This document shows, piece after piece, positions 32,640-40,489 of a stretch of DNA of 55,927 nucleotides. Position numbers and translations under genes: made by a program. The notes under the pieces were generated by a model, which saw only the letters and a list, made by a program, of their open reading frames with translations, made no database searches and was not told the origin of the DNA. The first letter of the stretch is position 1. Each line of letters starts with the position of its first letter. Source of the stretch: JBMDXB01 sp048594975 (GTDB lineage: Bacteria > Acidobacteriota > Vicinamibacteria > Vicinamibacterales > 2-12-FULL-66-21); contig JBMDXQ010000032.1 in the NCBI GenBank assembly GCA_048594975.1, positions 1 through 55,927 on the forward strand. The letters run 5' to 3'.

Positions 32640-34247
32640 CTACATCCGGAACACGCCGAACCTGGCGTCGGGGATCGGCGCGTTGTAGGCCGCGGACAAT
32701 CCGAGCGCCAGCGCGTGTCGCGTCTCGACCGGATCGAGGATGCCGTCGTCCCACAGGCGCGCGGTGGAGTAGTACGGCGATCCCTCGCGCTCGTACTTGT
32801 CCAGGATGGGCGCGCGGATGGCCTCCTCCTCGACGGCGCTCAGCTCCTTGCCCTCGCGCGCGAGCTGATCGCGCTTCACCGTCGTCAGCACGCCGGCTGC
32901 CTGCCCGCCGCCCATGACCGAGATCCGCGCGTTCGGCCACATCCACAGCAGCCGCGGCTCGTAGGCGCGCCCGCACATGCCGTAATTGCCGGCGCCGAAC
33001 GAGCCGCCGATGACGACGGTGAACTTCGGCACCACGGAGTTGGCCACGGCGTGCACCATCTTGGCGCCGTCCTTGGCGATCCCTGCCCGTTCGTACTGGC
33101 GTCCGACGATGAAGCCGGTGATGTTCTGCAGGAAGAGCAGCGGAATGCCGCGCAGGTTGCAGAGCTCGATGAAGTGCGTCGCCTTCAGCGCCGATTCGGA
33201 GAAGAGCACCCCGTTGTTGGCAACGATGCCCACCAGAAACCCGTGCAGGCGCGCGAAGCCGGTGACCAGCGTGGCCCCGTAGCGTTCCTTGAACTCGTCG
33301 AAGCGGGAGCCGTCCACCAGCCGCGCGACGATTTCCCTGACCTCGTACGGCTTGCGCGTGTCCGCGTTGACGATGCCGTAGATTTCACGCGGGTCGTACA
33401 GCGGATCCTCCGGCCGGACGACGTCTTGAGGCAGGTGCTTGACCGTGTTCAGGGTCCCGACAATCGTGCGCGCGAGGTGCAGCGCGTGGTCGTCGTCTTC
33501 GGCGAAGTAGTCGGCGACGCCTGAGAGCCGCGTGTGCACGTCGGCGCCCCCGAGCTCCTCGGCCGTGACGTCTTCGCCGGTCGCCGCCTTCACCAGCGGC
33601 GGGCCGCCCAGGAAGATCGTGCCCGTTCCCTTGACGATGATTGTCTCGTCCGACATCGCGGGAACGTAGGCGCCACCGGCGGTGCAGGAGCCCATCACCA
33701 CGGCGATCTGCGGGATGCGTTCCGCCGACATGCGCGCCTGGTTGAAGAAGATGCGGCCGAAGTGATCGCGGTCGGGAAAGACCTCCGCCTGCAGCGGCAG
33801 GAACGCGCCGCCGGAGTCCACGAGATAGACGCAGGGCAGGCGGTTCTCGAGCGCGACCTGCTGAGCCCGGACGTGCTTCTTCACCGTGATCGGATAATAG
33901 GTCCCGCCCTTGACCGTCGCGTCGTTGGCGACGATCAGCACCTCGCGTCCGCTGACGCGTCCGACGCCGGTGACGAGGCCGGCCGCGGGGGCGTCATTGT
34001 CGTACAGGTCCCACGCGGCCAGCGGCGAGAGCTCCAGGAAAGGCGACCCGGCGTCGAGCAGCCGTTCGATGCGCTCCCGCACGGGGAGCTTGCCCTGCTC
34101 ACGATGGCGCTGCAGGTACTTCTCGCCGCCTCCCTGCTTGACCATGGCCAGCCGGCTGCGAAGCTCCTCGACCAGCGCCGACATGCGGGCCGCGTTGGTC
34201 CTGAACTGCTCGGATGAGCAATCGACGTGCGTTTCGAGGACGTCCAC
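32640..34247 (-). CDS. liuB: Acyl-CoA carboxylase carboxyltransferase subunit (methylcrotonyl-CoA type)
   Basis: A 535-aa carboxyltransferase beta subunit of normal MCC length. It shows both crotonase-like halves: RERIERLLDAGSPFLEL, YLVDSGGAFLPLQAEVFPD, GSCTAGGAYVPAMSDE in the first and LQNITGFIVG, GGSFGAGNYGMCGRAYEP, MGGGQAAGVL in the second. It transfers carboxyl from biotin on LiuD to 3-methylcrotonyl-CoA. It heads the liu operon. The start is GTG, with TAGCAT ending 6 nt upstream. liuA (isovaleryl-CoA dehydrogenase) is not in the window. Confidence 0.95.
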   Translation of the reverse strand: MDVLETHVDCSSEQFRTNAARMSALVEELRSRLAMVKQGGGEKYLQRHREQGKLPVRERIERLLDAGSPFLELSPLAAWDLYDNDAPAAGLVTGVGRVSGREVLIVANDATVKGGTYYPITVKKHVRAQQVALENRLPCVYLVDSGGAFLPLQAEVFPDRDHFGRIFFNQARMSAERIPQIAVVMGSCTAGGAYVPAMSDETIIVKGTGTIFLGGPPLVKAATGEDVTAEELGGADVHTRLSGVADYFAEDDDHALHLARTIVGTLNTVKHLPQDVVRPEDPLYDPREIYGIVNADTRKPYEVREIVARLVDGSRFDEFKERYGATLVTGFARLHGFLVGIVANNGVLFSESALKATHFIELCNLRGIPLLFLQNITGFIVGRQYERAGIAKDGAKMVHAVANSVVPKFTVVIGGSFGAGNYGMCGRAYEPRLLWMWPNARISVMGGGQAAGVLTTVKRDQLAREGKELSAVEEEAIRAPILDKYEREGSPYYSTARLWDDGILDPVETRHALALGLSAAYNAPIPDARFGVFRM

Positions 34248-34253
34248 ACGCCA

Positions 34254-34259
34254 ATGCTA
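34254..34259 (-). promoter_or_regulatory. -10-like box TAGCAT, leaderless head of the liu operon
   Basis: TAGCAT ends 6 nt before the GTG at 34247, and no Shine-Dalgarno is present. Confidence 0.5.
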
Positions 34260-34344
34260 ACGGCGAACGGCCCGGTTTCAGGGCGTCAGGTGCAGGCGCC
34301 GTCGTGCAACCGGCTGAGCCGGCAGGACTTACAGGCGCCCTGAG

Positions 34345-34361
34345 TGTATTGCTGGTATACA
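34345..34361. promoter_or_regulatory. Candidate operator, inverted repeat TGTAT-N7-ATACA
   Basis: A perfect 5-bp inverted repeat with 7-nt spacer sits between the divergent liu and sigma54-activator promoters, 12 bp above the -35 box. It could bind a regulator of either unit. Confidence 0.35.
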
Positions 34362-34373
34362 AACGTCAGCTGG

Positions 34374-34401
34374 TAGACGCAATGGCGCGATTCTGTATAA
34401 T
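34374..34401 (+). promoter_or_regulatory. Sigma70-type promoter of the sigma54-activator gene
   Basis: TAGACG (34374-34379, 4/6) is followed by 16 nt and a perfect TATAAT (34396-34401). The leader would be about 65 nt. Confidence 0.6.
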
Positions 34402-34471
34402 TCCTGGTCCGAGTTCAGCCGCCGAGTGTATTATCAGTAGGCGTTTTTTGGCCGGAGAACCGGGGGCAGCG

Positions 34472-35896
34472 ATGCCAGAGTCAGCCACCGAAAAGGCGAC
34501 GAGCACCAAGAAGAAGAACCGCGTCCTCGCCATCGACGACGAGCCGGCGATGATCGAGTGGCTCAAGATTCTCCTCGAGCATGAGGGCTATGAGGTCCGC
34601 ACGGCAATGATCGGGACGCGCGGCGAGGAGATCTTCAAGACCTGGAAGCCGGACGTCGTGGTCACCGACATGATGCTGCCCGACGCGGATGGCCTCGAGC
34701 TGCTGCGCCGGTTCAAGCAAACCCATGCGGACACCGAGGTCATCGTCATTACCGGCCACGGCAGCGTACCGAAGGCGGTCGAGGCGATGAAGGCGGGCGC
34801 GCACAGCTTCGTGGAGAAGCCGATCGAGCCGGACACGCTGCTGGCGATGCTCGAGCGCGCCATCGAGCGCCGCGACCTGGTCGGCGAGAACCTGCTGCTC
34901 AAGCAGAAGCTGGAAGGGCAGTTCCGCTTCGGGAACATCATCGGCAAGAGCAAGAAAATGCACGAGGTGCTCGAGCTGGTGGAGAGCGTCGCCGGCAGCG
35001 ACGCCAACATCCTCATCCAGGGCGAGAACGGCACCGGCAAGGAGCTCATCGCCAACGCCATCCACTACAACAGTAAGCGCGCCAAGGGGCCGTTCATCAA
35101 GATCAACTGCGCCGCCATCCCCAAGGACCTGATCGAGTCGGAGCTCTTCGGCTACAAGAAGGGCGCGTTCACCGGTGCGCAGACCGACAAGGAAGGGCTG
35201 TTCGAGATGGCGGAGGGCGGCTCTCTGCTGCTCGACGAGATCGGGGAGATGCCGCCGTATCTCCAGACGAAGCTCCTGCGCGTGCTGCAGGAGCGTGAAT
35301 ACCGCCCGATCGGCAGCGAGCGGATCGTGCGCGTCGACTTCCGGCTGATCTGTGCGACCAACATCGACCTGGACTCGGCGCTGCGCGACGGCAAGCTGCG
35401 CGAGGACCTCTACTTCCGCATCAACACCATCACGCTGCGCGTGCCGCCGCTGCGCGAGCGCACCGAGGACATCCCGCTGCTCTGCGAACATTTCCTGGAG
35501 AAGTACCGGCAGCGGCACCAGCGTAATGTGAAGTCGATCGTCCCGGCGGCCTACCACGTCCTGATCCGCCATCGCTGGCCGGGCAACGTGCGCGAGCTCG
35601 AGAACGTGATCGAGCGCGGCGTGCTCGTGGCCAAGGGCACCGAGATCACGATCAACGATCTGCCGGAATCGCTGCGCACCGAGAGCGCGACGACCACGGA
35701 GTTCGTGATCCCGCCGCACCGCACCCTCGCCGAGATCGAGAAGATGGCGATCCTGCAGACGCTGCAGCGGACCAACTGGAACAAGCAGGAGGCGGCGCAG
35801 ATCCTGGGGCTGTACCGCCCGACGCTGTACAGCAAGATGAAGAAGCACGACATCCAGGACGCGGGGAAGAGCGCGAGGCGCGCCGCGACGGCCTGA
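34472..35896 (+). CDS. NtrC-family sigma54-dependent response regulator
   Basis: A 474-aa regulator: receiver domain (phosphoacceptor Asp66 in VVVTDMML), AAA+ domain with Walker A GENGTGKE (184-191) and sigma54-contact loop GAFTGA (231-236), then a Fis-type HTH (NWNKQEAAQILGLYRPTLYSKMKKH). It activates sigma54 promoters after phosphorylation. The cognate kinase is not adjacent. The start at MPESATEK follows GGGGGCAGC and lies below a TATAAT promoter; earlier starts are possible but their peptide is not domain-like. It lies 3 nt before mlaE, so it is co-transcribed with the lipid transport genes. Confidence 0.93.
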   Translation: MPESATEKATSTKKKNRVLAIDDEPAMIEWLKILLEHEGYEVRTAMIGTRGEEIFKTWKPDVVVTDMMLPDADGLELLRRFKQTHADTEVIVITGHGSVPKAVEAMKAGAHSFVEKPIEPDTLLAMLERAIERRDLVGENLLLKQKLEGQFRFGNIIGKSKKMHEVLELVESVAGSDANILIQGENGTGKELIANAIHYNSKRAKGPFIKINCAAIPKDLIESELFGYKKGAFTGAQTDKEGLFEMAEGGSLLLDEIGEMPPYLQTKLLRVLQEREYRPIGSERIVRVDFRLICATNIDLDSALRDGKLREDLYFRINTITLRVPPLRERTEDIPLLCEHFLEKYRQRHQRNVKSIVPAAYHVLIRHRWPGNVRELENVIERGVLVAKGTEITINDLPESLRTESATTTEFVIPPHRTLAEIEKMAILQTLQRTNWNKQEAAQILGLYRPTLYSKMKKHDIQDAGKSARRAATA

Positions 35897-35899
35897 TCC

Positions 35900-36703
35900 T
35901 TGCAGCCCAGCCGCGCGATGCTGGCGCGCACCGGGCACGCCTCCCTGTCGTTCCTCGCGGACGCCGGCGAACTCTCGCTGTTCGCTTTTCGCGCCGCGCG
36001 CGAGATCCTCACACCGCCGTTCGAGGTCCGCGAGACCCTCCGTCAGCTGCACGAGCTCGGTCTGCGGTCGGCGCCGCTCATCGCCGTCTCGGGCCTGGCG
36101 GTCGGCGTGGTGATGTCCCTCCACACGCGCGCGACGCTCGAGCGGTTCGGTGCCGAGTCGATGATTCCTGCGGGCCTCGCGATTGCCCTGATCCGGGAGA
36201 CCGGCCCCCTCCCCGCTGGCCTGCTGCTGTCCGGGCGCATCGGCGCGGGCATCGGCGCCGAGCTCGGCGCGATGCGGGTCACCGAGCAGATCGACGCGCT
36301 CGAGGCGTCGGCCGTCGACGCGTTCCGCTACCTCGTGGTCACGCGCGTCGTCGCGTGCCTGATCGCGCTGCCCATCCTGACGACGATCATGAATTTCGCC
36401 GGGATCTTCGGCGGCTTCGTGGCCGAGACGGCGGCTACCGGGATGTCGCTGGAGCTCTACTTCAGGCGCGCCTTTTCCCTCGTCGATATGACCGACTACG
36501 TGCCCGCGACGCTGAAGACAATGGTGTTCGGGTTCATCATCGCGACGGTGTCTTCCTACCTCGGCTTCACCACGTCGTCGGGGACCGAAGGCGTGGGCCG
36601 CGCCTCGACCCATGCCGTCGTCCTCTCGTCAATCCTGATCATCGTGTCCAACGTGATCCTCGTCCGGCTGATTTTCTTCATCTTCCCGGAGGCGGGGGGG
36701 TGA
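35900..36703 (+). CDS. mlaE: MlaE-type ABC permease for lipid transport
   Basis: A 267-aa permease of the MlaE/YrbE family. It has about five helices, with family blocks FEVRETLRQLHELG, GRIGAGIGAELGAMRVTEQIDALE and FGFIIATVSSYLGF. It moves phospholipid across the inner membrane in a didermic envelope. The TTG start 3 nt after the regulator stop gives the full family length; an ATG 18 nt later is the alternative. It overlaps mlaF by TGATG. Confidence 0.9.
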   Translation: MQPSRAMLARTGHASLSFLADAGELSLFAFRAAREILTPPFEVRETLRQLHELGLRSAPLIAVSGLAVGVVMSLHTRATLERFGAESMIPAGLAIALIRETGPLPAGLLLSGRIGAGIGAELGAMRVTEQIDALEASAVDAFRYLVVTRVVACLIALPILTTIMNFAGIFGGFVAETAATGMSLELYFRRAFSLVDMTDYVPATLKTMVFGFIIATVSSYLGFTTSSGTEGVGRASTHAVVLSSILIIVSNVILVRLIFFIFPEAGG

Positions 36704-37440
36704 TGGCTGCGGTGCGCCTCGAGCGAGTCAGCAAGGCGTTCGGCAGCCGCCGCGTCCTCGACGGCGTGTCCTTCGAGGTGCCGGCGGGCTGCGGGTTCGT
36801 CATTCTCGGACGCAGCGGTACGGGCAAGAGCGTCACGCTGAAACACATCATCGGCCTGGTCCGCCCCGATTCGGGCCGCGTCTTCGTCGACGACGACGAG
36901 ATCCCGCGGCTGCGGGGACGCGATCTCTCGCGCGTCCGTCGCAAGATCGGGTTCCTGTTCCAGAACGCCGCGCTGTTCGACTCCATCTCGGTCGGCGAGA
37001 ACGTCGCGTTTCCGCTCCGCCGTCACACCCGGCTCGCCGAGGCGGAGATCCGTGCGCGCGCCGAGGAGAAGCTCGCGTCGGTGGGGCTGGCGCGCGAGTA
37101 CGACCGGATGCCCGCCGACCTGTCGGGGGGCATGCGGAAACGTGCCGGGCTGGCGCGGGCGCTTGCGCTCGATCCGCGAATCCTCCTGGTGGACGAGCCC
37201 AGTGCCGGGCTCGACCCGATCACCGCCGGCGAGATCGACGCCCTGCTGCTGGGGTTGAAGCGGCATGGCTCCACGACGCTCATCGTGGTCACCCACAACA
37301 TCCCGAGCGCGCGACGCCTGGGCGACGAGCTCGTGGTGCTGCACGAAGGCCATGTCGTCGCCCGCGGGACGCCCGCGGAGCTGGAGCGAAGCGGCGACGA
37401 GCTGGTGCGCGCGTTCATGACCTCGCAGCACGCGGGCTGA
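36703..37440 (+). CDS. mlaF: MlaF-type ABC ATPase
   Basis: A 245-aa ATPase with Walker A GRSGTGKS, signature LSGGMRKRAGLARAL, Walker B ILLVDEPSAGLDP and H-loop VVTHNI. The GGMRKR signature is specific to lipid-transport (Mkl/MlaF) ATPases. It powers the MlaE permease. It is translationally coupled to mlaE and sits 1 nt before mlaD. Confidence 0.93.
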   Translation: MAAVRLERVSKAFGSRRVLDGVSFEVPAGCGFVILGRSGTGKSVTLKHIIGLVRPDSGRVFVDDDEIPRLRGRDLSRVRRKIGFLFQNAALFDSISVGENVAFPLRRHTRLAEAEIRARAEEKLASVGLAREYDRMPADLSGGMRKRAGLARALALDPRILLVDEPSAGLDPITAGEIDALLLGLKRHGSTTLIVVTHNIPSARRLGDELVVLHEGHVVARGTPAELERSGDELVRAFMTSQHAG

Positions 37441-37441
37441 C

Positions 37442-38782
37442 ATGGCGAGAACCAGGGCAGCGGCCGTCGGGGCGTTCGTCATCGCGGGGCTCCTCCTCTT
37501 CGCCGTCGGCCTGTTCATGATCGGCAGCCGGCGGATGCTCTTCGAGGACAGCTTCGAGGTCTACGCCGAGTTCCTGAAGATCGCGGGGCTGGAGAGCGGC
37601 GCGACGGTGCGCGTGGCTGGCCTCGATGCCGGGGAGGTCGAGTCGATCCACGTGCCGCAGGGGCCGGAGCAGCCCTTTCGGGTGAAGCTCCGCATCCGCG
37701 AGGACCTGCACCCGTTGATCCGGCTGGATTCCGTCGCCTCGATTCAGAACGACGGGCTGGTCGGCAACAAGTTCGTCCAGGTGGAGTCGGGCACCGACCG
37801 GTCGCCGGTCGTCCCGGACGAGGGAACAATCCGCAGCCGGGAGCCGTTCGATCTGGCTGACGTGCTGCAGCGGATGAGCGAGACGATCGACACCGTCAAC
37901 GCGATGGTCAACGACGTCAAAGGCTCGGTGGAGCAGGCGTTGGGCACGCTCACGGCGGTGGCGGGCGACACGCAGGCCCTGATCAACGACGTCGGCGCCG
38001 ACGCCCGCGAGATCGTGGAATCGGCACGGAAGACGGCGGCCGACCTCACCGCGATCGTCGCCGGAGTGCGGAGCGGCCGCGGCACGGTCGGCCAGCTGCT
38101 CACCGACGACTCACTGTACCGCAGCGCGAAGAGCATGTCGGCCGACGCCGAGAAGGCGATCGCCAACGTGCGCGAGGCGAGCGAACAGGCGCGAACGGCG
38201 GTCGCCGAGTTCCGCGGCGGCGGGGCGGCGAAGGGAGTCGCCGCCGACCTGCAGCAGACGCTGGCGCTCGCCCGCGACGCGATGGCCGATCTGGCCGACG
38301 CCACCGAGGCGTTGAAGCGGAACTTCTTCTTCCGCGGCTTCTTCAACCGGCGGGGGTACTTCGACCTGGACGACGTCTCGGTGGAGCAGTACCGGCAGGG
38401 AGCGCTGGAGACGAACGATCGCCGCGTGCTGCGCCTCTGGCTGAAGTCGGACGTGCTCTTCGCGCGTGATGCGGCGGGGGTGGAGCGACTGAGCGACGAA
38501 GGGCGCGCACGCCTCGATTCGGCCATGTCGCAGTTCGTCCGCTACCCCCGGACCAGCCCGTTTGTCGTGGAAGGCTACGCGCGGCGGCCCACCTCCGACG
38601 AGCGGTTCCTGCTCAGCCGGCGGCGCGCCCAGCTCGTCCGCGACTACCTCGTCGGCAAGTTCGCTCTCGACCCCAATTACGTCGCGACCATGCCGATGGG
38701 GGCCGAGGCGGACGGCAGCCCGGATGGCGATCAGTGGGACGGTGTGGGCCTGGCGATGTTCATCACGACGTCGGCGTTATAG
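37442..38782 (+). CDS. mlaD: MCE/MlaD substrate-binding protein with C-terminal OmpA-like domain
   Basis: A 446-aa protein, more than twice the size of E. coli MlaD. It has one N-terminal helix (8-30), one MCE domain (about 38-115, SGATVRVAGLDAGEV), a long helical segment (120-290) and a C-terminal region from about 355 (FVVEGYARRPTSDERFLLSRRRAQLVRDYLVG). That C-terminus reads like an OmpA peptidoglycan-binding domain. It would bind lipid in the periplasm and anchor the complex to the cell wall. No MlaB or MlaC homologue is nearby. Confidence 0.85.
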   Translation: MARTRAAAVGAFVIAGLLLFAVGLFMIGSRRMLFEDSFEVYAEFLKIAGLESGATVRVAGLDAGEVESIHVPQGPEQPFRVKLRIREDLHPLIRLDSVASIQNDGLVGNKFVQVESGTDRSPVVPDEGTIRSREPFDLADVLQRMSETIDTVNAMVNDVKGSVEQALGTLTAVAGDTQALINDVGADAREIVESARKTAADLTAIVAGVRSGRGTVGQLLTDDSLYRSAKSMSADAEKAIANVREASEQARTAVAEFRGGGAAKGVAADLQQTLALARDAMADLADATEALKRNFFFRGFFNRRGYFDLDDVSVEQYRQGALETNDRRVLRLWLKSDVLFARDAAGVERLSDEGRARLDSAMSQFVRYPRTSPFVVEGYARRPTSDERFLLSRRRAQLVRDYLVGKFALDPNYVATMPMGAEADGSPDGDQWDGVGLAMFITTSAL

Positions 38783-38930
38783 CCGTGGTGGGAGATTCTG
38801 CCGACGTTCAGGCCAGCAACCGCCAGCGCGTTCTCCGAGCCGGGCCGCTGAGAGCGGCACGCGGTTTGATAGTTCGGCTCCGTACCGGGAGCAGGAGGCG
38901 TTCCGGCATTTCGGACCCAGGGAGGGCATT

Positions 38931-39185
38931 GTGGACGAACGATCGCGAGTACTCCTGGCGACCTGTCTTGGCGCCGCGATTGGCGGGATCTGGGGCTGGC
39001 TCTATCTGACCGAGCAGGGCCGGCGAATCCGCGACCAGATCGAGCCGAAGCTGGACGACTTCATGCGGGAGTTGACGCGTGTGCGCGGCACCGTCGAGAA
39101 GGCGCGCACCGCGGCGAACGAAGGCTGGCGATCGCTCAGCGAGATCACCGGCGCGCCCTCGCCGCAGGGCCGCTGGTCGGCCTAG
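38931..39185 (+). CDS. Small YtxH-like membrane protein, 84 aa
   Basis: An 84-aa protein with one N-terminal helix (LLATCLGAAIGGIWGWLYL) followed by a charged helix (RRIRDQIEPKLDDFMRELTRVRGTVEKARTAANEGW). This is the shape of YtxH-type envelope proteins. The start is GTG with GGGAGGG 5 nt upstream. It is the first of four small envelope genes and follows the mla cluster by 148 nt. Confidence 0.75.
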   Translation: MDERSRVLLATCLGAAIGGIWGWLYLTEQGRRIRDQIEPKLDDFMRELTRVRGTVEKARTAANEGWRSLSEITGAPSPQGRWSA

Positions 39186-39194
39186 GAGGCGCCC

Positions 39195-39614
39195 ATGGAC
39201 GGCAGTCTCGGCACCACCAACACGATGCTCCTCGTAATGGCCGTTGTCAGCGTCCTGGAGGCGCTGCTGATCGTCGCGCTCGGCATCGGCGGCTTCCTGC
39301 TGTATCGCCGCGCGATGGAGATGGTGTCTGGCCTCGAGGCGCGGCAGATCGAGCCGCTGCGAGAGAAGCTGGACGACATCCTCGCCGACGTGAAGTCCGT
39401 GACCGCGCGAGTCAGCCACCAGACCGAGCGGGTGGACCATGCCATCACCGACACGATGGGCCGCGTCGACGAGACCGCGGACCGCGTCAAGACGCGCGTT
39501 CGCGAGAAGGTGAACAGGGCGGTCGGCGTCGCCCGCGGCGTCCGCGCCGTCATCACGACGATTCTACAGAGCAATGGACAGGGGCGCGGGTCTGACGCAG
39601 GTAATCGGGTCTGA
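39195..39614 (+). CDS. DUF948-like membrane coiled-coil protein
   Basis: A 139-aa protein with a single N-terminal helix (MLLVMAVVSVLEALLIVALGIGGFLLY) and a long coiled coil (residues 45-115) with phased hydrophobics. It resembles DUF948/YtxG partners of YtxH. AGGAGG lies 6 nt before ATG. The last eight codons and the stop lie inside the CGGGTCTGACG repeat, so its C-terminus is repeat-derived. Confidence 0.72.
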   Translation: MDGSLGTTNTMLLVMAVVSVLEALLIVALGIGGFLLYRRAMEMVSGLEARQIEPLREKLDDILADVKSVTARVSHQTERVDHAITDTMGRVDETADRVKTRVREKVNRAVGVARGVRAVITTILQSNGQGRGSDAGNRV

Positions 39615-39644
39615 CGCGGGTAGTCGGGTCTGACGCGGGTTAAT
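39587..39644. repeat. CGGGTCTGACG 19-bp tandem repeat, three copies
   Basis: Units start at 39587, 39606 and 39625 (CGGGTCTGACGCAGGTAAT and two variants). The TGA in the second unit is the stop of the DUF948-like gene. Confidence 0.9.
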
Positions 39645-39735
39645 GCTGAATGTTGAATGCTGAATGCCGAAACGGATTCGGACTCAGCATTCGGAGTGCT
39701 TACGCGTGTCAATGCTGAATGCTGAGCGCTGAACG
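39643..39735. repeat. AATGCTG 7-bp repeats with inverted copies
   Basis: Four back-to-back heptamers (AATGCTG, AATGTTG, AATGCTG, AATGCCG) start at 39643, an inverted CAGCATT lies in the middle, and two direct copies end the block. From memory, runs of this motif recur between genes in several Acidobacteriota and related genomes. Confidence 0.8.
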
Positions 39736-39763
39736 CAGATTGTGGGTTCAAACAGGAGGGGTC

Positions 39764-40165
39764 ATGGCTTACGAATACGATCGCTTCGAACGGGAAGAGG
39801 GCAGCGGCTCGTTCCTCATGGGGCTGCTCGCCGGGACGGTGCTCGGCGCCGGGCTCGGCATGCTGTTCGCGCCGCGGGCGGGCTCGGAACTGCGCAGCCA
39901 GCTGTCGGAGCAGGCCGGCCGTCTCCGTTCGACGGCGAACGAAACCTACCACCAGGCGACCGAGAAGGTCACCCAGATGGTCGATCGCGGCCGCGAGGCG
40001 TACGATCGTGCCCGGTCAAACGTGAGCGGCAGCTCCAGCACGATGGGGACGCCCGGCGGCGATTTCGGTACGATGGGCGAGGCCGGCAACGTCGGGTCGA
40101 CCGGAACGACGGGGTCGAGCGGCTACACGCCCGCGACGAGCGGCGCCGGGACGAAGCTCACGTAG
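39764..40165 (+). CDS. YtxH domain protein
   Basis: A 133-aa protein with the YtxH signature (SGSFLMGLLAGTVLGAGLGMLFAP, RAGSELRSQLSEQA), an amphipathic helix and a Gly/Ser/Thr-rich tail (STGTTGSSGYTPATSG). It is a small envelope stress-type protein. AGGAGGGG lies 4-5 nt before ATG. It is the second YtxH-like gene here. Confidence 0.85.
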   Translation: MAYEYDRFEREEGSGSFLMGLLAGTVLGAGLGMLFAPRAGSELRSQLSEQAGRLRSTANETYHQATEKVTQMVDRGREAYDRARSNVSGSSSTMGTPGGDFGTMGEAGNVGSTGTTGSSGYTPATSGAGTKLT

Positions 40166-40272
40166 CACCGCGGGTGAAGGCGCCGCGCGAGTCGCAGGGA
40201 GGCCGGACGGGGCCCGGTCTCCTCAGCCGCGGCGCCCGGCCGTCGCATTCGGGTCCCGTCCTGTCTTCGCCG

Positions 40273-40482
40273 ATGACCGACAACTCCGCCACCAAAGTCG
40301 CCAACCTCGTTCTCGCCGCCGCGGTGCTGGGGGCTGCGTACGTCGTAGCGACCAACCCGCCGCTTCGGCGCCTGGCCGGGCAACTGGCCAGGGTGGGGCT
40401 GACCGGCGCGCTGCCCGCGTGGTTCGCCCGCGAGGTCCGCGAGGCCTGGGTCGAGAGTGGACGCCGCACGCGCACGCTATGA
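40273..40482 (+). CDS. Small hydrophobic membrane protein, 69 aa
   Basis: A 69-aa protein with one helix (ATKVANLVLAAAVLGAAYVVAT) and an amphipathic Arg-rich remainder. It may be a short relative of the YtxH set. No Shine-Dalgarno is clear. It ends 7 nt before the preferred start of the YihY gene. Function unknown. Confidence 0.5.
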   Translation: MTDNSATKVANLVLAAAVLGAAYVVATNPPLRRLAGQLARVGLTGALPAWFAREVREAWVESGRRTRTL

Positions 40483-40483
40483 T
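40478..40483 (+). promoter_or_regulatory. -10-like box TATGAT before the YihY gene
   Basis: TATGAT ends 6 nt before the GTG at 40490. This supports that GTG over another in-frame GTG at 40457, which would overlap the 69-aa gene. Confidence 0.45.
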
Positions 40484-40489
40484 GAGTTC

